Assembly: GCF_905147045.1 (NCBI RefSeq)
Contig: NC_065893.1
Span: forward strand, 4,030,001-4,094,000
Length of the DNA: 64,000 nt
Direction: 5' to 3'
Origin: Nymphalis io
Taxonomy: Eukaryota; Arthropoda; Insecta; Lepidoptera; Nymphalidae
The notes beneath the pieces are model-generated. The model made no database searches. It was not told where the DNA came from and saw only the letters and a program-made list of their open reading frames with translations. This document shows, piece by piece, positions 40,201 through 47,320 of this stretch; the first letter of the stretch is position 1; each line of letters starts with the position of its first letter. The translations under genes were made by a program, and so were the position numbers.

Positions 40201-40227
40201 GTCATAGAAGATGTTGCAGTCATCCAT
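6105..40227 (-). CDS. CCSER-like coiled-coil serine-rich protein, 15 exons, 3' end incomplete
   Basis: Spliced minus-strand CDS. Exons in transcript order: 40171-40227, 21323-21500, 19553-19655, 18427-18548, 15427-15584, 12359-12407, 11880-12041, 11058-11338, 10761-10906, 10441-10646, 9750-10086, 9367-9521, 8714-8824, 7532-7667, 6105-6311. Every intron has GT-AG ends and all 14 junctions keep frame, giving 802 codons plus 2 bases with no stop. The start at 40227 follows an in-frame TAG. The product is rich in Ser/Thr/Pro with basic N-terminal stretches, paired F-G-F-R motifs (residues 49-52, 114-117), an acidic SLASDDLMMD motif (706-715) and a leucine-spaced helix (about 735-780). By remembered resemblance to vertebrate CCSER1/2 (a GYGF-like motif, a DDLMLD-like acidic motif, then a C-terminal coiled coil) I suggest that family, which is linked to microtubule binding. 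A NAV-like or unnamed cytoskeletal protein is possible. No catalytic domain seen. Gene model is firm; name is tentative. Confidence 0.85.
7532..7667 (-). CDS. CCSER-like gene, exon 14
   Basis: Encodes ERTPSLDTLSSLASDDLMMD and then LAQSITSLQSVDDYIE. The acidic DDLMMD segment is the best match to the CCSER family motif. GTAAGC donor. Confidence 0.92.
7848..7895 (+). mobile_element. LINE-3'-end-like repeat fragment
   Basis: TTTATGCGGCGCACGTCAGT, then AAAGATCTCAGTCGGCATGA matches the middle of the 58022-58306 element with few changes. Confidence 0.55.
8714..8824 (-). CDS. CCSER-like gene, exon 13
   Basis: Encodes NNQGSPSVKRVDSDTKQPRR and SREHIMSSPQTQRSRK, a basic serine-rich linker. TTGTAG acceptor, GTAAGC donor. 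Confidence 0.88.
9066..9283 (+). mobile_element. SINE family B, internally deleted copy
   Basis: Begins GGTGGTAGAGCTTTGTG, matches the family with substitutions, lacks the middle block between the GGTTGGTGGCGC and GTGACCAC motifs, and ends in poly-A. Lies in an intron of the CCSER-like gene. Confidence 0.75.
9367..9521 (-). CDS. CCSER-like gene, exon 12
   Basis: The correct frame reads NDGTGRSDSGSKDTTPPSPG and then DGRDFFDDEIADQPALLF. Another frame is also open across much of it and gives an unrelated peptide; phase matching on both sides selects this one. Confidence 0.9.
9750..10086 (-). CDS. CCSER-like gene, exon 11
   Basis: Longest exon here, 111 whole codons starting SMTSSNYSTTSTCTNQSADH. 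Ser/Thr-rich and acidic, ending GEILQPVIEM before GTAAGG. No globular domain seen. Confidence 0.92.
10164..10231. repeat. (AT)34 microsatellite in a 354-base intron
   Basis: Sixty-eight bases of perfect AT repeat between exons 10 and 11 of the CCSER-like gene, taking up about a fifth of that intron. Confidence 0.97.
10441..10646 (-). CDS. CCSER-like gene, exon 10
   Basis: Encodes SQDDVSLALSVSSCEDEKSK through SLTLSQHDSLRGTMM. The donor GTTAGA is weaker than the others, but only this site gives the phase that joins exon 11 (G + GT-TCA). The downstream intron carries a long (AT)n tract. Confidence 0.87.
10761..10906 (-). CDS. CCSER-like gene, exon 9
   Basis: Encodes KSFIKSSSGVASPAVDSSKE onward to AGEAMAT, dominated by serine. 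Acceptor TATTTCAG, donor GTAAGT; both phases fit the neighbours. Confidence 0.9.
11058..11338 (-). CDS. CCSER-like gene, exon 8
   Basis: Encodes EAVVTGHAVIPLPKLPSLFN, a Pro/Ser stretch, then STLERYRNRTRPSRIQINEY and ends ILDKQ before GTAAAT. SPxx and TPPSP motifs are plausible proline-directed phosphosites (inference). Confidence 0.9.
11880..12041 (-). CDS. CCSER-like gene, exon 7
   Basis: Encodes SADSGVWTGGEGELSPRSRR then NLEMVMRGSHSFHLRELQ, ending DLDIM before GTGAGT. GC-rich and strongly codon-like. A second in-phase AG lies six bases inside the exon, so the acceptor could be 12041 or slightly downstream. Confidence 0.9.
12359..12407 (-). CDS. CCSER-like gene, exon 6 (49-base small exon)
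   Basis: Encodes VVNNTRKAGAVDGWRE plus one base. Too short for an ORF caller, but phases on both sides fit, and the acceptor (GTTCCAG) and donor (GTACTA) are acceptable. It could be alternatively spliced, though its 49 bases would shift the frame if skipped. Confidence 0.82.
13965..14115. other. Unrecognised codon-like island
   Basis: The plus strand is open after an AG (ISPVAFEDQYFGSEGVKSLG, then GWAFQIYEAFVFPE and a stop); the minus strand is also open (LKRPAERLHSLGAKVLILKS). Composition departs from the flanks. Probably a fragment of a transposable element; no family recognised. Confidence 0.3.
15282..15335 (+). repeat. Dispersed repeat fragment (CTATTCTGTAAGAA type)
   Basis: Shares CTATTCTG...GAA...TCACTCGTG-AAT order with 27047-27110 and 27253-27305. 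Preceded at 15172 by GACGATTCAAAAGTGC, also found at 37547, a LINE-3'-end-like motif. Confidence 0.4.
15427..15584 (-). CDS. CCSER-like gene, exon 5
   Basis: Encodes NLPLLSTQVSSTGVTSIVG through QPQQYLTQ, a Ser/Thr/Gln-rich, low-charge stretch. Starts after TTTTACAG and ends in phase 0 at GTGAGT. Confidence 0.9.
15683..15880 (-). mobile_element. SINE family A, decayed copy
   Basis: Keeps the CGGCTGGGC core and the TTTCC-CACGA-TTTCCTTCA block in the right order. Its middle holds the 19-bp palindrome at 15720-15762. Confidence 0.55.
15720..15762. repeat. Perfect palindrome, 19-bp arms, 5-base spacer
   Basis: Arms 15720-15738 and 15744-15762 are exact reverse complements (TAGCTCCTTACAGAGAGAA) around TTAAC. 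Confidence 0.97.
16401..16706 (-). mobile_element. SINE family A (tRNA-derived), near full-length
   Basis: The reverse strand shows tRNA-like A box (TAGCCCAGTGG) and B box (GGTTCAAACCC), a GTGAGGAAACCTGCATGTG body and a (TTACTG)n-type tail. Resembles Metulj-type butterfly SINEs from memory. Confidence 0.85.
17393..17515. mobile_element. Small inverted-repeat (MITE-like) element
   Basis: About 123 bases flanked by 22-base terminal inverted repeats (17393-17414 and 17494-17515) with two mismatches, e.g. AGTTTTATTT against AAATAAAACT. Too short to code. Target duplication not clear. Confidence 0.55.
18427..18548 (-). CDS. CCSER-like gene, exon 4
   Basis: Opens with FGFRQPHSKTAKVADVSVAA, the second F-G-F-R motif, and ends NNNAL before a GTACAT donor. 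Noticeably GC-rich against its AT-rich intron flanks, which supports coding status. Confidence 0.9.
19553..19655 (-). CDS. CCSER-like gene, exon 3
   Basis: Encodes STEDLRPEEVLSGRSTPLAR onward to PLRTN; donor is GTATTT within an A/T run. The last two bases complete an Arg codon with exon 4, forming the start of the second F-G-F-R motif. Confidence 0.9.
19786..19945 (-). mobile_element. SINE family B, decayed copy
   Basis: Keeps CAGACGAGCC near one end and AAGGGAACTAGGATGTAAGTC, ACTTGTGTCTGTAATTGCC and TTACTCATCCTT blocks in family order on the reverse strand. Confidence 0.45.
20310..20350 (+). mobile_element. SINE family B fragment
   Basis: TAGGTACCACCCACTCATCA followed by ATATTCTATCGC matches the 5' third of the family only. 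Confidence 0.6.
21323..21500 (-). CDS. CCSER-like gene, exon 2
   Basis: Begins after a T-rich tract and CAG acceptor with GHSESKGAKKREKS and ends phase 1 at GTAACG. It is Lys/Arg-rich and holds the first F-G-F-R motif (TSFGFRRRP). The basic, disordered character would suit microtubule binding (inference). Confidence 0.9.
21621..21760 (-). mobile_element. SINE family A, decayed fragment
   Basis: TGTAAATGTTCCACTGC at one end and ATGTTTTCCTTCATCGAC plus GAGATGAATT at the other match the family in order. Confidence 0.6.
22563..22790 (+). other. Unrecognised open island with exon-like ends
   Basis: Between TCCACAG and a GTTTGT donor-like site one frame stays open for about 70 codons: RGVVRAFDVSLCYFNVTAFL, then PGSITHYVLGLKTFDAVDFR, then LLHELVPIDFLERVSVVC. 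Hydrophobic, no known motif. May be an exon, an antisense read of a transposable element, or chance. Confidence 0.25.
23085..23290 (+). mobile_element. Repeat family C copy (SINE or LINE 3' end)
   Basis: GACCCGGGGCCCTGGGTT, then ATTCTCAGTAGTAGCCCG, AAGTTTAGAAATAG and AAGCAAGTAAAGCCGTTGG match, in reverse order, the copy at 38484-38757. A widespread lepidopteran repeat type in my recollection. Confidence 0.6.
23612..23673 (+). mobile_element. SINE family A fragment
   Basis: GAAATTCTGCCACATGC and TTGGAGCAGCGTGATGGAAT match the 3' half of the family. Confidence 0.6.
24045..24110 (+). mobile_element. SINE family A fragment
   Basis: GCAGCGTGGTGGAATTAGCT followed by TTCTTCT and CCCAGCAGCAG keeps family order in a short decayed piece. 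Confidence 0.5.
24633..24689 (-). mobile_element. SINE family A fragment
   Basis: Reverse-strand match to CACATGAGTATCAACCAACC-GCATT. Followed at about 24698-24727 by a short plus-strand piece (CACTGGTGACCATTACCCGTC) resembling the family B 3' end. Confidence 0.5.
26188..26236 (+). other. Possible 49-base plus-strand exon
   Basis: TTACAG acceptor and GTAAGC donor bound one open frame, GVAFPYEVDRSAPRYD plus one base; the other two plus frames have stops. GC-richer than its flanks. No partner exon found, so this is weak. Confidence 0.2.
27047..27305. repeat. Two diverged copies of a local repeat
   Basis: 27047-27110 (TTTGCTATTCTGGAAGAACT...) and 27253-27305 (AGTGTTATTCTGTATGAACT...) share the order ATTCTG, GAACTC, CACTCGTGAAAT-like end. 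The same motif recurs at 15282. Confidence 0.4.
28490..28735 (+). mobile_element. SINE family B, older 5'-truncated copy
   Basis: CAGATATTCTAGCCCAAAAC, TTGTTGTGTTCCGGTTT, ACAAGGGACATAACACC and AGGTGGCCCATTTATCCG in family order with many substitutions. Confidence 0.75.
29231..29504 (+). mobile_element. SINE family A, older copy
   Basis: Starts within the tRNA-like head (AACCGATGATTGCGTG), then GCAAGCACCACAAATTTTC, GAAACCTACATGTG and AGCCCAGCAGTAGGACATTA. Confidence 0.75.
30263..30478 (-). mobile_element. LINE-3'-end-like repeat
   Basis: The reverse strand begins ACTAGCTAATCGTCCCGGCT, then TCGCACGGGTAGATAAG, the conserved start of a common butterfly repeat. Related starts are seen at 53215 and 58022. 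A small family B fragment (CAAGCACAAAGCCCTAC) lies just left at 30186. Confidence 0.5.
31142..31175 (-). mobile_element. SINE family A head fragment
   Basis: The reverse strand reads GCCAAGATGACCCAGTAGTT, the A-box region of the tRNA-like head. Confidence 0.45.
32700..32743. repeat. Perfect palindrome, 21-bp arms, 2-base centre
   Basis: Arms 32700-32720 and 32723-32743 are exact reverse complements around GT (core GTAATT-GT-AATTAC). Confidence 0.97.
33152..33347 (+). mobile_element. SINE family A, 5'-truncated decayed copy
   Basis: TTCATAATTCATATCGTGG, GTGAGGAAACCTGCATGTG, CAACGTGGTGGAATGA and GAGGCTGTTACTTTT in family order. Confidence 0.75.
34700..34910 (-). mobile_element. SINE family A, decayed copy
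   Basis: TAACAGCCTGTAAATTCCCA at the tail end and GCTTGCCCGAATTTAAATCC at the head end in reverse orientation, with the middle partly lost. Confidence 0.65.
35140..35230. other. GC-richer non-coding block in intron 1
   Basis: Contains CACGGCCGCAATGCGCG, GGCTCGAAGCGATAATGATT and GGCACCCGACAGGTG in AT-rich flanks. No frame is convincingly coding. A conserved regulatory element is one possibility. Confidence 0.25.
36073..36208 (+). mobile_element. SINE family B, 3' half
   Basis: GCAAGGGACATAGCATCTTA, TTTGGTGGTGCATTGGCG and TACCATCAGGTGGTCCATTT, ending CCTATTTTATAATAAAAAA. Confidence 0.75.
37084..37123. repeat. Inverted repeat, 13-bp arms
   Basis: AATATTCATCTTA (37084-37096) and TAAGATGAATATT (37111-37123) around a 14-base spacer. 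Confidence 0.9.
38185..38265 (+). mobile_element. SINE family B, 3' fragment
   Basis: GTGCCAATGTCCAGG, ATCAGGTCCATTTGCCTGTC and a short A-run, in family order. Confidence 0.5.
38484..38757 (-). mobile_element. Repeat family C, longest copy
   Basis: GATTCCTGAACAACTCCAAC, GACAGGAGTAATCGTCGGCG, CAATCCGACATGATTCGAGA and GCTTTCCGAGGTACAA are, in reverse, the same blocks as 23085-23290 and 52858-52995. An open plus-strand frame over this copy is a by-product, not a gene. Confidence 0.65.
40171..40227 (-). CDS. CCSER-like gene, coding exon 1
   Basis: Nineteen codons, MDDCNIFYDEDGEAQCDDM, very acidic. The in-frame TAG 14 codons upstream fixes the start. The exon ends in phase 0 at a strong GTAAGT donor and joins GGT-CAC of exon 2 across an 18.7 kb intron. 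Confidence 0.85.
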
Positions 40228-40740
40228 CCCTGCTGCTGGTTGCGCAGGCCTCACTAAGCCGGGTCCCTATACCCGTTCATTAAAACGGCCACGGGGGCCG
40301 GACAACCGGCATCCGAAATCACTATCACAGCACACCGGCACCGATTGACGAAACAATTAACGGAGTAAATTGTACGAACGACTACAACGGGATAATCCGA
40401 TGAGTCACGCAACAAATAACCGACTAAACTGCAACTAGGATCGAAACATAGGCGCGTAGGTGTCCCTAACCAGCTAAATCGAATCTAACGAACTAGTGGA
40501 AACGATGTATGTTCAATGACGATTATTTAAGCACTGACTAGCGAACGACAAAAACAATTGTTTGAAATATAGTTGATTGACGGTTTGTGTTTTTTGTTAT
40601 TCAAGGGCGATTCGATGAACGAGCTTGATTTTACAGATGGTGTTTTTTGTGTGGAACTGCGTAGATAGCTGTGTCGCGGTCGAGCGGAGGGTGGCGCGCG
40701 CACTACGCCAGGGTGCATTGATCGAACATCTACTGCGCAT
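40228..40740 (-). promoter_or_regulatory. 5' UTR and promoter region of the CCSER-like gene
   Basis: CpG-richer DNA directly upstream of exon 1, with an initiator-like TCAGT on the minus strand at 40537-40533 that would give a roughly 308-base 5' UTR. GC-rich sequence (GGCGCGCGC) peaks near 40690. Two short minus-strand upstream ORFs lie farther out. The exact start site is a guess. Confidence 0.45.
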
Positions 40741-42548
40741 GTCTTCCCTAAGAATTTCTCGACTGTTTTGACATTTATTCAGCCAGCCTAGGGTCACTTG
40801 ATACTAAAATGTCGCCAATGTCGTCGTGCATTGCGGAGCACTTGACATTATTTCGTGACTTTATCACGATAGAGGGAATTACCTTTATCCAAGAATTCCT
40901 TTATACGTAACATAGCATTATTATTTACTAAAAGAAAATGACTATAACATTTTCTCTCACACTTTTCCAGGAAGACGCCTTTTACAATGGTTTTATTTTA
41001 TAGTAATGTTGAGAAAGTAGGAACACGGTTGTATTTCCGTAACCTCATCAGCAACGATTTAATATAAAACTGTATATTGGTATTGAAATTATGTTTTGAT
41101 CTAATTAGAATGTACTGTATGATGTGCGAAGGTGGTTAGTATGAAAGAGTTGAACTATAGCAAAACTGTGCCAAGGCACTCGGGACCAGCAGACATTCAC
41201 TGCGCTGTGAGTCTTCCTTATTTACAACTGAGAATAAATATCGTCACAGAAAATTTTACAAAAATACTACTGAGTTTTTTCAATGCTATAATTGACTGTA
41301 ATTTTGAAATAGCCCTTGTATTAAAGCATTGCTAACTAAATAAAGGTGAAAATTCTGTAATTCTAACCTTTGTGTTATCAATGCCAATGTCAGTAGACAT
41401 TATTACTTACAAAGTACGTCGCGATCAAAACTCGCATTAGGAATATTAGATAGTATGATATGTAAATTGAATCGATAAATAATGATATTTATAGAATAAG
41501 TAATTTTAAATTATTCTTCAATTAATAAAAAAATATAAAGTCAGACTAACTGTAACTATGATAAGTTCTCATCTTGCTTACTTACCGTTTACTATAGAAT
41601 AACTGCGAATGCGGCTGGTACCCTAATGGGCCTCCATAAATCCCTACAACCGTTCTCAACGTACAATTTCTCAAGCAATGTTAAACTTTAAAATGCAATG
41701 AAAGTCATATAATAGATTGTGTAAACATTCTCTTTAAAACGTTTTGCAATTTTTTTTATAATCTCATAAAACACACCATTAGATTACGAAACAAAAGTCG
41801 TGACAATGTTACCACGTTTTATTACAATATTTTCTTTTTGACTTATAATTTTTAAGTCACTGGATAATCGATCAGAATTTCTCTACTCTATTTTCAAGTT
41901 CTTAGATCCACAGACTTCTATATTATTGAAATGGTACATCTGACTTTTTGCATGTTTATGTTCCAATCGAAGAATTAGTAGATAAAAACTAACCTTATAT
42001 TTTGATATTCCATGCAATATGCTATGTATATTATGAACCAACATAAAAAATTGCTTATAATTAATATATGTATTTATTTAATACAGACCTATTCCACTTA
42101 ACTATCCATTCTTATTTTAATTCCAAAGATTCGATACCAATTCGATATTCAAAATGCGAAACTATATTGAATATCATAGATTATCTAAAAAAATTCAATC
42201 AAAAATATAGTGTCAATTAAATGTCAAAGTTGTTCATTTGTCTTTACTTCCCGCGGTTGGAATAGAATTTACGTTAGGGTACTTAATGTCTGTATTCACT
42301 ATCATTATGTAAGAAAAAACATCACAAAAAAAGAGAATAATAATTAATATAATGTAATTTGATTTATATACTAAGTAATTGCTGGGTGTTAACCCTTTCA
42401 ATAAATATGATTCAAAAGTCAAATATATGTTATTCTAATTGTCTAGACTAGTATTTATAAAGCTTTGCATACAGAAAGTAATCCTCTCTCCAACAATATT
42501 GAAGTCAAATGTAATTGACAAGTATTACCTCCGGGAAATTTCAGTTAA

Positions 42549-42624
42549 TATAGAATTCAGCCTTTAGCCCAGCAGTGGGATATTCACAGGCTGTTACGGT
42601 TACGGTTACGGTTATAGAATTCAG
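42549..42624 (+). mobile_element. Severely 5'-truncated SINE family A with target-site duplication
   Basis: Element 42561-42612 (CCTTTAGCCCAGCAGTGGG to the (TTACGG)n tail) is flanked by exact 12-base repeats TATAGAATTCAG at 42549-42560 and 42613-42624, the mark of target-primed reverse transcription. Confidence 0.93.
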
Positions 42625-43014
42625 TCTGGTACAAATACGAATGGGACATATAGGTAATTTTTTTTTCACAATATGCATATATACCTATACAAAAATGTAT
42701 AATTAATATATTTACTGTTTTTTAGTATATTAGTCATTATACAGAAAGTCTATTTCCATATAAAGTATTCCTTTATCCCATTAAAACGTAAATGTAAAAT
42801 GAGAGCAAAGTTCAATATTTTGACTTCAACGACAAAAGGAGTGAGATCTAAATGGGTGCCAAGTTCAGTGATCAGTCCTGAAATTTATTTATAACAACAT
42901 AAAATATTTTATAACAACTTAAAATATCATGTCTTCTTATAAGTTAGGATAATATATTGACAGGCACTATAAATAAGGGTTCCTAATAGAATCAATTAAT
43001 TGAAAAAAATATGA

Positions 43015-43380
43015 TAAAATGATAAAAAAATTCTAGTTTCTGATTTATTCCTTTGTGTTCACCCTACTACTACCTATCTGGATGCTGAATTGGAACTTTC
43101 TAGGTCATCTGGAACTGGGTTAGAGTTTTGATCTATAGGTCAGTCAGTGATAAAAATGACGATTTTTGGACGTTAATATCTACATAACCGTTTGCGGTGT
43201 GCTTATGAAATTTGGAGCACATATGTATCTCGCAATTCTCAATATATGAGCTAATTATTATTTGACATGTTTATGTGAAATAGGTTTTGAGTTATGAGGG
43301 GGTCAAAAGTGGCGCCAAATGGTTCGTGTAATATTACATACGGTGCTGCTCACTAGTTTTGTTAGCTTAAACTAGACCAT
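43015..43380 (+). mobile_element. LINE-3'-end-like dispersed repeat
   Basis: Contains AAAATGACGATTTTTGG, GTTAATATCTACATAACCG and ATGAAATTTGGAGCACATAT, phrases I associate with butterfly LINE tails. No ORF. Confidence 0.4.
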
Positions 43381-43832
43381 TAACAAAAAAAAAGTTATAT
43401 ATCTTGTTGCTACATTTTACAAAATTATAAACAGAGACTTTTGTTTCCTTATTTCCATTTTACTTATATTTAGTTTTATCTACAGTATCTGGAAACAGTT
43501 TAACACAAATAATTAGGTGTGTTATATACATAATATTTTTAATAAGTGTTATATAAAGTAAGAACAGTTCATAAGGTTTCCGTATATATAGAAAACCTTG
43601 ACAATATATGCAACTAACTCTTCCTTATAATAATAAATCTTGAAACTGATGTTTTAGGAAAATGTTCTTTATTTCCAAGAGCGAATGATTTAAATTACCT
43701 TGAACTTCAAATCGACGTAGTATTAAGTTTTTATTGCTACTTATAATTGAGACAATATGGCTTAGTTTGTGTTCATTCATGTGTGAGCCTTCGAATATTC
43801 TCTTTCTCATAATAACTTAATATTAATAAAAA

Positions 43833-44131
43833 AGTCGAGATGGCCCAGTGGTACGAACGCGAGAATCTTAACCGATAAACGTGGGTTCGAACCCGGGCAA
43901 GCACCTCTGAATTTTCATGTGCTTAATTTCTGTTTATAATTCATCTCGTGCTTTTCGGTGAAGGAAAACATCGTGAGGAAACCTGCATGTGTCTAATTTC
44001 ATCGAAATTCTGCCACATGTGTATTCCACCAATCCGCATTGGAGCAGCGTGGTGGAATAAGCTCCAAACCTTCTCTCAAATAGGAGAGGAGGCCTTAGCC
44101 CAGCAGCGGGACATTTACACGTTGTTACTTT
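43833..44131 (+). mobile_element. SINE family A (tRNA-derived), full-length
   Basis: GTCGAGATGGCCCAGTGG head, A box at 43841-43851 (TGGCCCAGTGG) and a perfect B box at 43884-43894 (GGTTCGAACCC), then the GGTGAAGGAAAACATCGTG body and an AGCCCAGCAGCGGGACATT 3' end. Confidence 0.9.
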
Positions 44132-44235
44132 AATAACTTAATATCTATTTGGGACACTCATAGCATTAGAACTATAAATTAAACAGAATATAACGTAAAT
44201 ATATTTTTTACAAATTTACTTAGCTGTGTTTCTAA

Positions 44236-44527
44236 TGGTGGTAGGGCTTTGTGCAAGCTCGTCTGGGTAGGTACCACCCACTCATCAGATATTCTACCGC
44301 AAAACAGCAATACTTGATATTGTTGTGTTCCGGTTTGAAGGGTGAGTGAGCCAGTGTAATTACAGGCACAAGGGACATAAAATCTTAGTTCCCAAGGTTG
44401 GTGGCGCATTGGATATTTAAGCGATGGTTGACATTTTTACAATGCCAATGTCTAAGAGCGTTGGTGACCACTTACCATCAGGCGGCCCATATGCTCGTCC
44501 GCCTTCCTATTCTATAAAAAAAAAAAA
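44236..44527 (+). mobile_element. SINE family B, full-length young copy
   Basis: Runs from GGTGGTAGGGCTTTGTGC to CTTCCTATTCTATA plus about 13 A. Almost identical to 45746-46039 and to the reverse copy at 1872. Confidence 0.85.
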
Positions 44528-44739
44528 CAATATTTTCAATGTACAAATTAATATTGGTACGAGCTTTTTTAATAATTGTCAATAAGTGCAACCGGTTAGG
44601 TGTGCATAGGTTGTTAAATTATATATTTTTTTGTTAAACAAGGCACTCTGAAACAATAAAAATCAAATAAAATTAATTTAAATTATAATATTTAATATCA
44701 AAACTTAAATACTTTTTTGTAATAATTATGTAATGCCAC

Positions 44740-44905
44740 TTGTACCTCGCGCTTCAATACGTATAAAAAGCCTACGTGTAGCGAGAAACGCGTATTTGTA
44801 AAGATGTTTGTGTAATGAGCGGGTCCGGTCATTCCCTCGCCGAGGGACCACATTCCATTGGGAGCTGAGACCTGCGTCGGAATCACATCAATCCGACGCT
44901 TAAGT
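44740..44905 (-). other. GC-rich block with open minus-strand frame, not recognised
   Basis: The minus strand reads VIPTQVSAPNGMWSLGEGMT then TNIFTNTRFSLHVGFLYV before a stop. GC-rich, with CTCGGCGAGGGACC. Might be a transposon piece or an exon; no donor or acceptor pair is convincing. Confidence 0.25.
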
Positions 44906-45599
44906 CTCAACTACTGTTTCAACTAACTTTTCATTATTATGCATAAGTTATATTCGTGTGAAAACTAATATGAAATCCAAATGATACTATTTTGTTTATA
45001 TTATTGTATATATTAACCATATTTTGTTTTTTTTTAAAGTACATTCAATTTTGTACAAATTGAAGACTTAATTAATTGTATAAAGATGATATGTCACTTA
45101 TTTTTAAATACAGAATTTGTTACATCAATGAACATGTTAAGTCATTATTCATATCATAGTACCTTCAGGTCTCTCAATTTAAAACTTTAGGAATTATAAG
45201 TTATAAACATAAAGAACCCGGTATGAGGTATAATTTATATTATTAAAATTTCGGCCATGAGTAAATTATTTTATACAATTATTTTATAAACAATAAGTTG
45301 TAGTTTGTAATCTTCGTTTTAAGATCACCAGATTATACTTCAGCGCTCGAAAATAGTTTTCATTCGGTTTTGGCAAGCAATTTGAATTTCGCTCTAAGCA
45401 TGTTCTTAACAAAACCGCAATCAAAGTGCCAACATAATTATGGTTATTTCTTTGTTGAATGAGTGAGTCAGTCACCACCATCTCATTCGTAACGATCGTG
45501 ATCGTGTGCGTTTCATAATGCACGTTGGACATTCAATAACATAACCATGAAAAATTGATAATAATTGGAATACATATGTTTACTTGGTGATAGGTATTT

Positions 45600-46189
45600 G
45601 AGCAAGTTCGTTTTAGTATGTACCACATGCATCACACAGGTATTCAAACGTCAAACAGCAATACTTGGTATTGGATTGATAAGTGAGTGAGCCAGTATAA
45701 CTACAGGTGTAAGGGACATAACATAACATACATAACTGACATAACTGGTGGTAGGGCTTTGTGCCAGCTCGTCTGGGTAGGTACCACCCACTCATCAGAT
45801 ATTCTACCGCAAAACAGCAATACTTGATATTGTTGTGTTCCGGTTTGAAGGGTGAGTGAGCCAGTGTAATTACAGGCACAGGGGACATAAAATCTTAGTT
45901 CCCAAGGTTGGTGGCGCATTGGCTATAAGCGATGGTTGACATTTCTTACAATGCCAATGTCTAAGGGCGTTTGGTGACCACTTACCATCAGGTGGCCCAT
46001 ATGCTCGTCCACCTTCCTATTCTATAAAAAAAAAAAAAACATCTTAATTCCCAAGGTTGTTGGCGCATTGACGATGTAAGGAATGATTAGTATTTCTTAC
46101 AGCGCCAATGTTTATGGGCAATGGTGACCATTTAACATCAGATGATCCATTTCCCCGTCCGGCTTCCTATTTTATAAAAAAATAAAATA
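45600..46189 (+). mobile_element. Older SINE family B copy split by a younger one
   Basis: The 5' part (45600-45745: TTCGTTTTAGTATGTACCAC to AAGGGACATAAC) and the 3' part (46040-46189: ATCTTAATTCCCAAGGTTG to CCTATTTTATAAAAAAATAA) are contiguous in the family consensus and are interrupted by the young copy at 45746-46039. Confidence 0.85.
45746..46039 (+). mobile_element. SINE family B, young copy nested in an older one
   Basis: Full-length, ending in about 14 A; nearly identical to 44236-44527. Confidence 0.9.
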
Positions 46190-47084
46190 CTTATATTGTT
46201 TTCTGCACAAACTTTTGAGTTTGCTCTTTTGTTCACAATACGTTATTCTGGATGTTATTTACATTTTAGTAAAATATAAATAATATTTTGGTGTGCGTGT
46301 AGTTGTTATATTAGATTTATTTTATAGCTTATAAGATCCAACCGAAAACAGCATTACATTGCATAAAATGTTTAAACATATAATATAATCAAATAAATAA
46401 AGATTAAAATCATACGTGGAAGTGTTGTGTTTTTTAAGTTATTGTACTTTGTTACAAATCAAATTGTCCTTGTCCGTGATTACAAACTGCAACGACTAGG
46501 AAGCGCTTTGTCGCTAAATGATACTCAACTCAACAACGTTCGGAAGAACATGCAAATGTGTTGCGTGGGTGGTTACTCTCAAAGAATTGAAGAATGCAAT
46601 AAAATTATACAAAAAGCCTTACAATAGTTTTGTTGTAACACCTCGAACCGGTTACGTAGTCAACGCAGGCGGCATTCGTGTTCTGGCATCGTATAATTAA
46701 TTAATTACATTCCTGCGCGGGCGCACATCGTAACTTATGTGTGCGTGTGTACAAACAATTTGTTTGCGCAAATGCGAAGATTTGGTTTGCGATGAGATAT
46801 TCAATAAGATTTACACATTGGATTAATTCGTACATCTTTTCCTATATTTTATTTTATCTTATTAAATGTATTCATAAAATACTGTCAACGTAAGAGGTCA
46901 TGTAATATGCCAGAATTTCTTGTATTCTGAAAATTTTAAGTTATAAAGATATCAAATATAACAAAATAGTTTTAATCGGAGTAGCAAAGTCGGGTTCATA
47001 TTATTTGGTACTCATATACTATACTAGTATGCTCTGAGAGTCGGAACTTTACATCATTCTCTGATGGTATGGCATTGACCGTCT

Positions 47085-47320
47085 TAATGAGTACCACTTA
47101 TTCAACAATTATACTATCGCCAAATAGTAATATTTATGTGTTCTGGATTTAATGGTGACTGATCTTGTTCAGTTAGCTAACAACTTTGCTACCGTAGGTG
47201 ATGATATAATAATTCAGTAAAAAGTCATAGAGTTCTTTCAATGCTTATGGGTAAATTTGACCACTTCTCAACAGACAAGCCAAATGTTCGTGAGTTACCC
47301 TTAATAAATGAAGAAAAAAC
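47085..47320 (+). mobile_element. SINE family B, very decayed copy
   Basis: GAGTACCACTTATTCAACAA, ATACTATCGCCAAATAG, ATGTGTTCTGG and TGACCACTTCTCAACAGAC keep family order. Confidence 0.5.

Noticed and set aside
42597..42612. Telomere-like repeat (TTACGG)n
   Set aside because: It is the tail of SINE family A, also at 49537-49560, and differs from the insect TTAGG telomere unit.
43833..43905. tRNA gene
   Set aside because: Good A and B boxes, but it is the head of a dispersed SINE also present at 16401, 49241 and 53775, with no sound cloverleaf.
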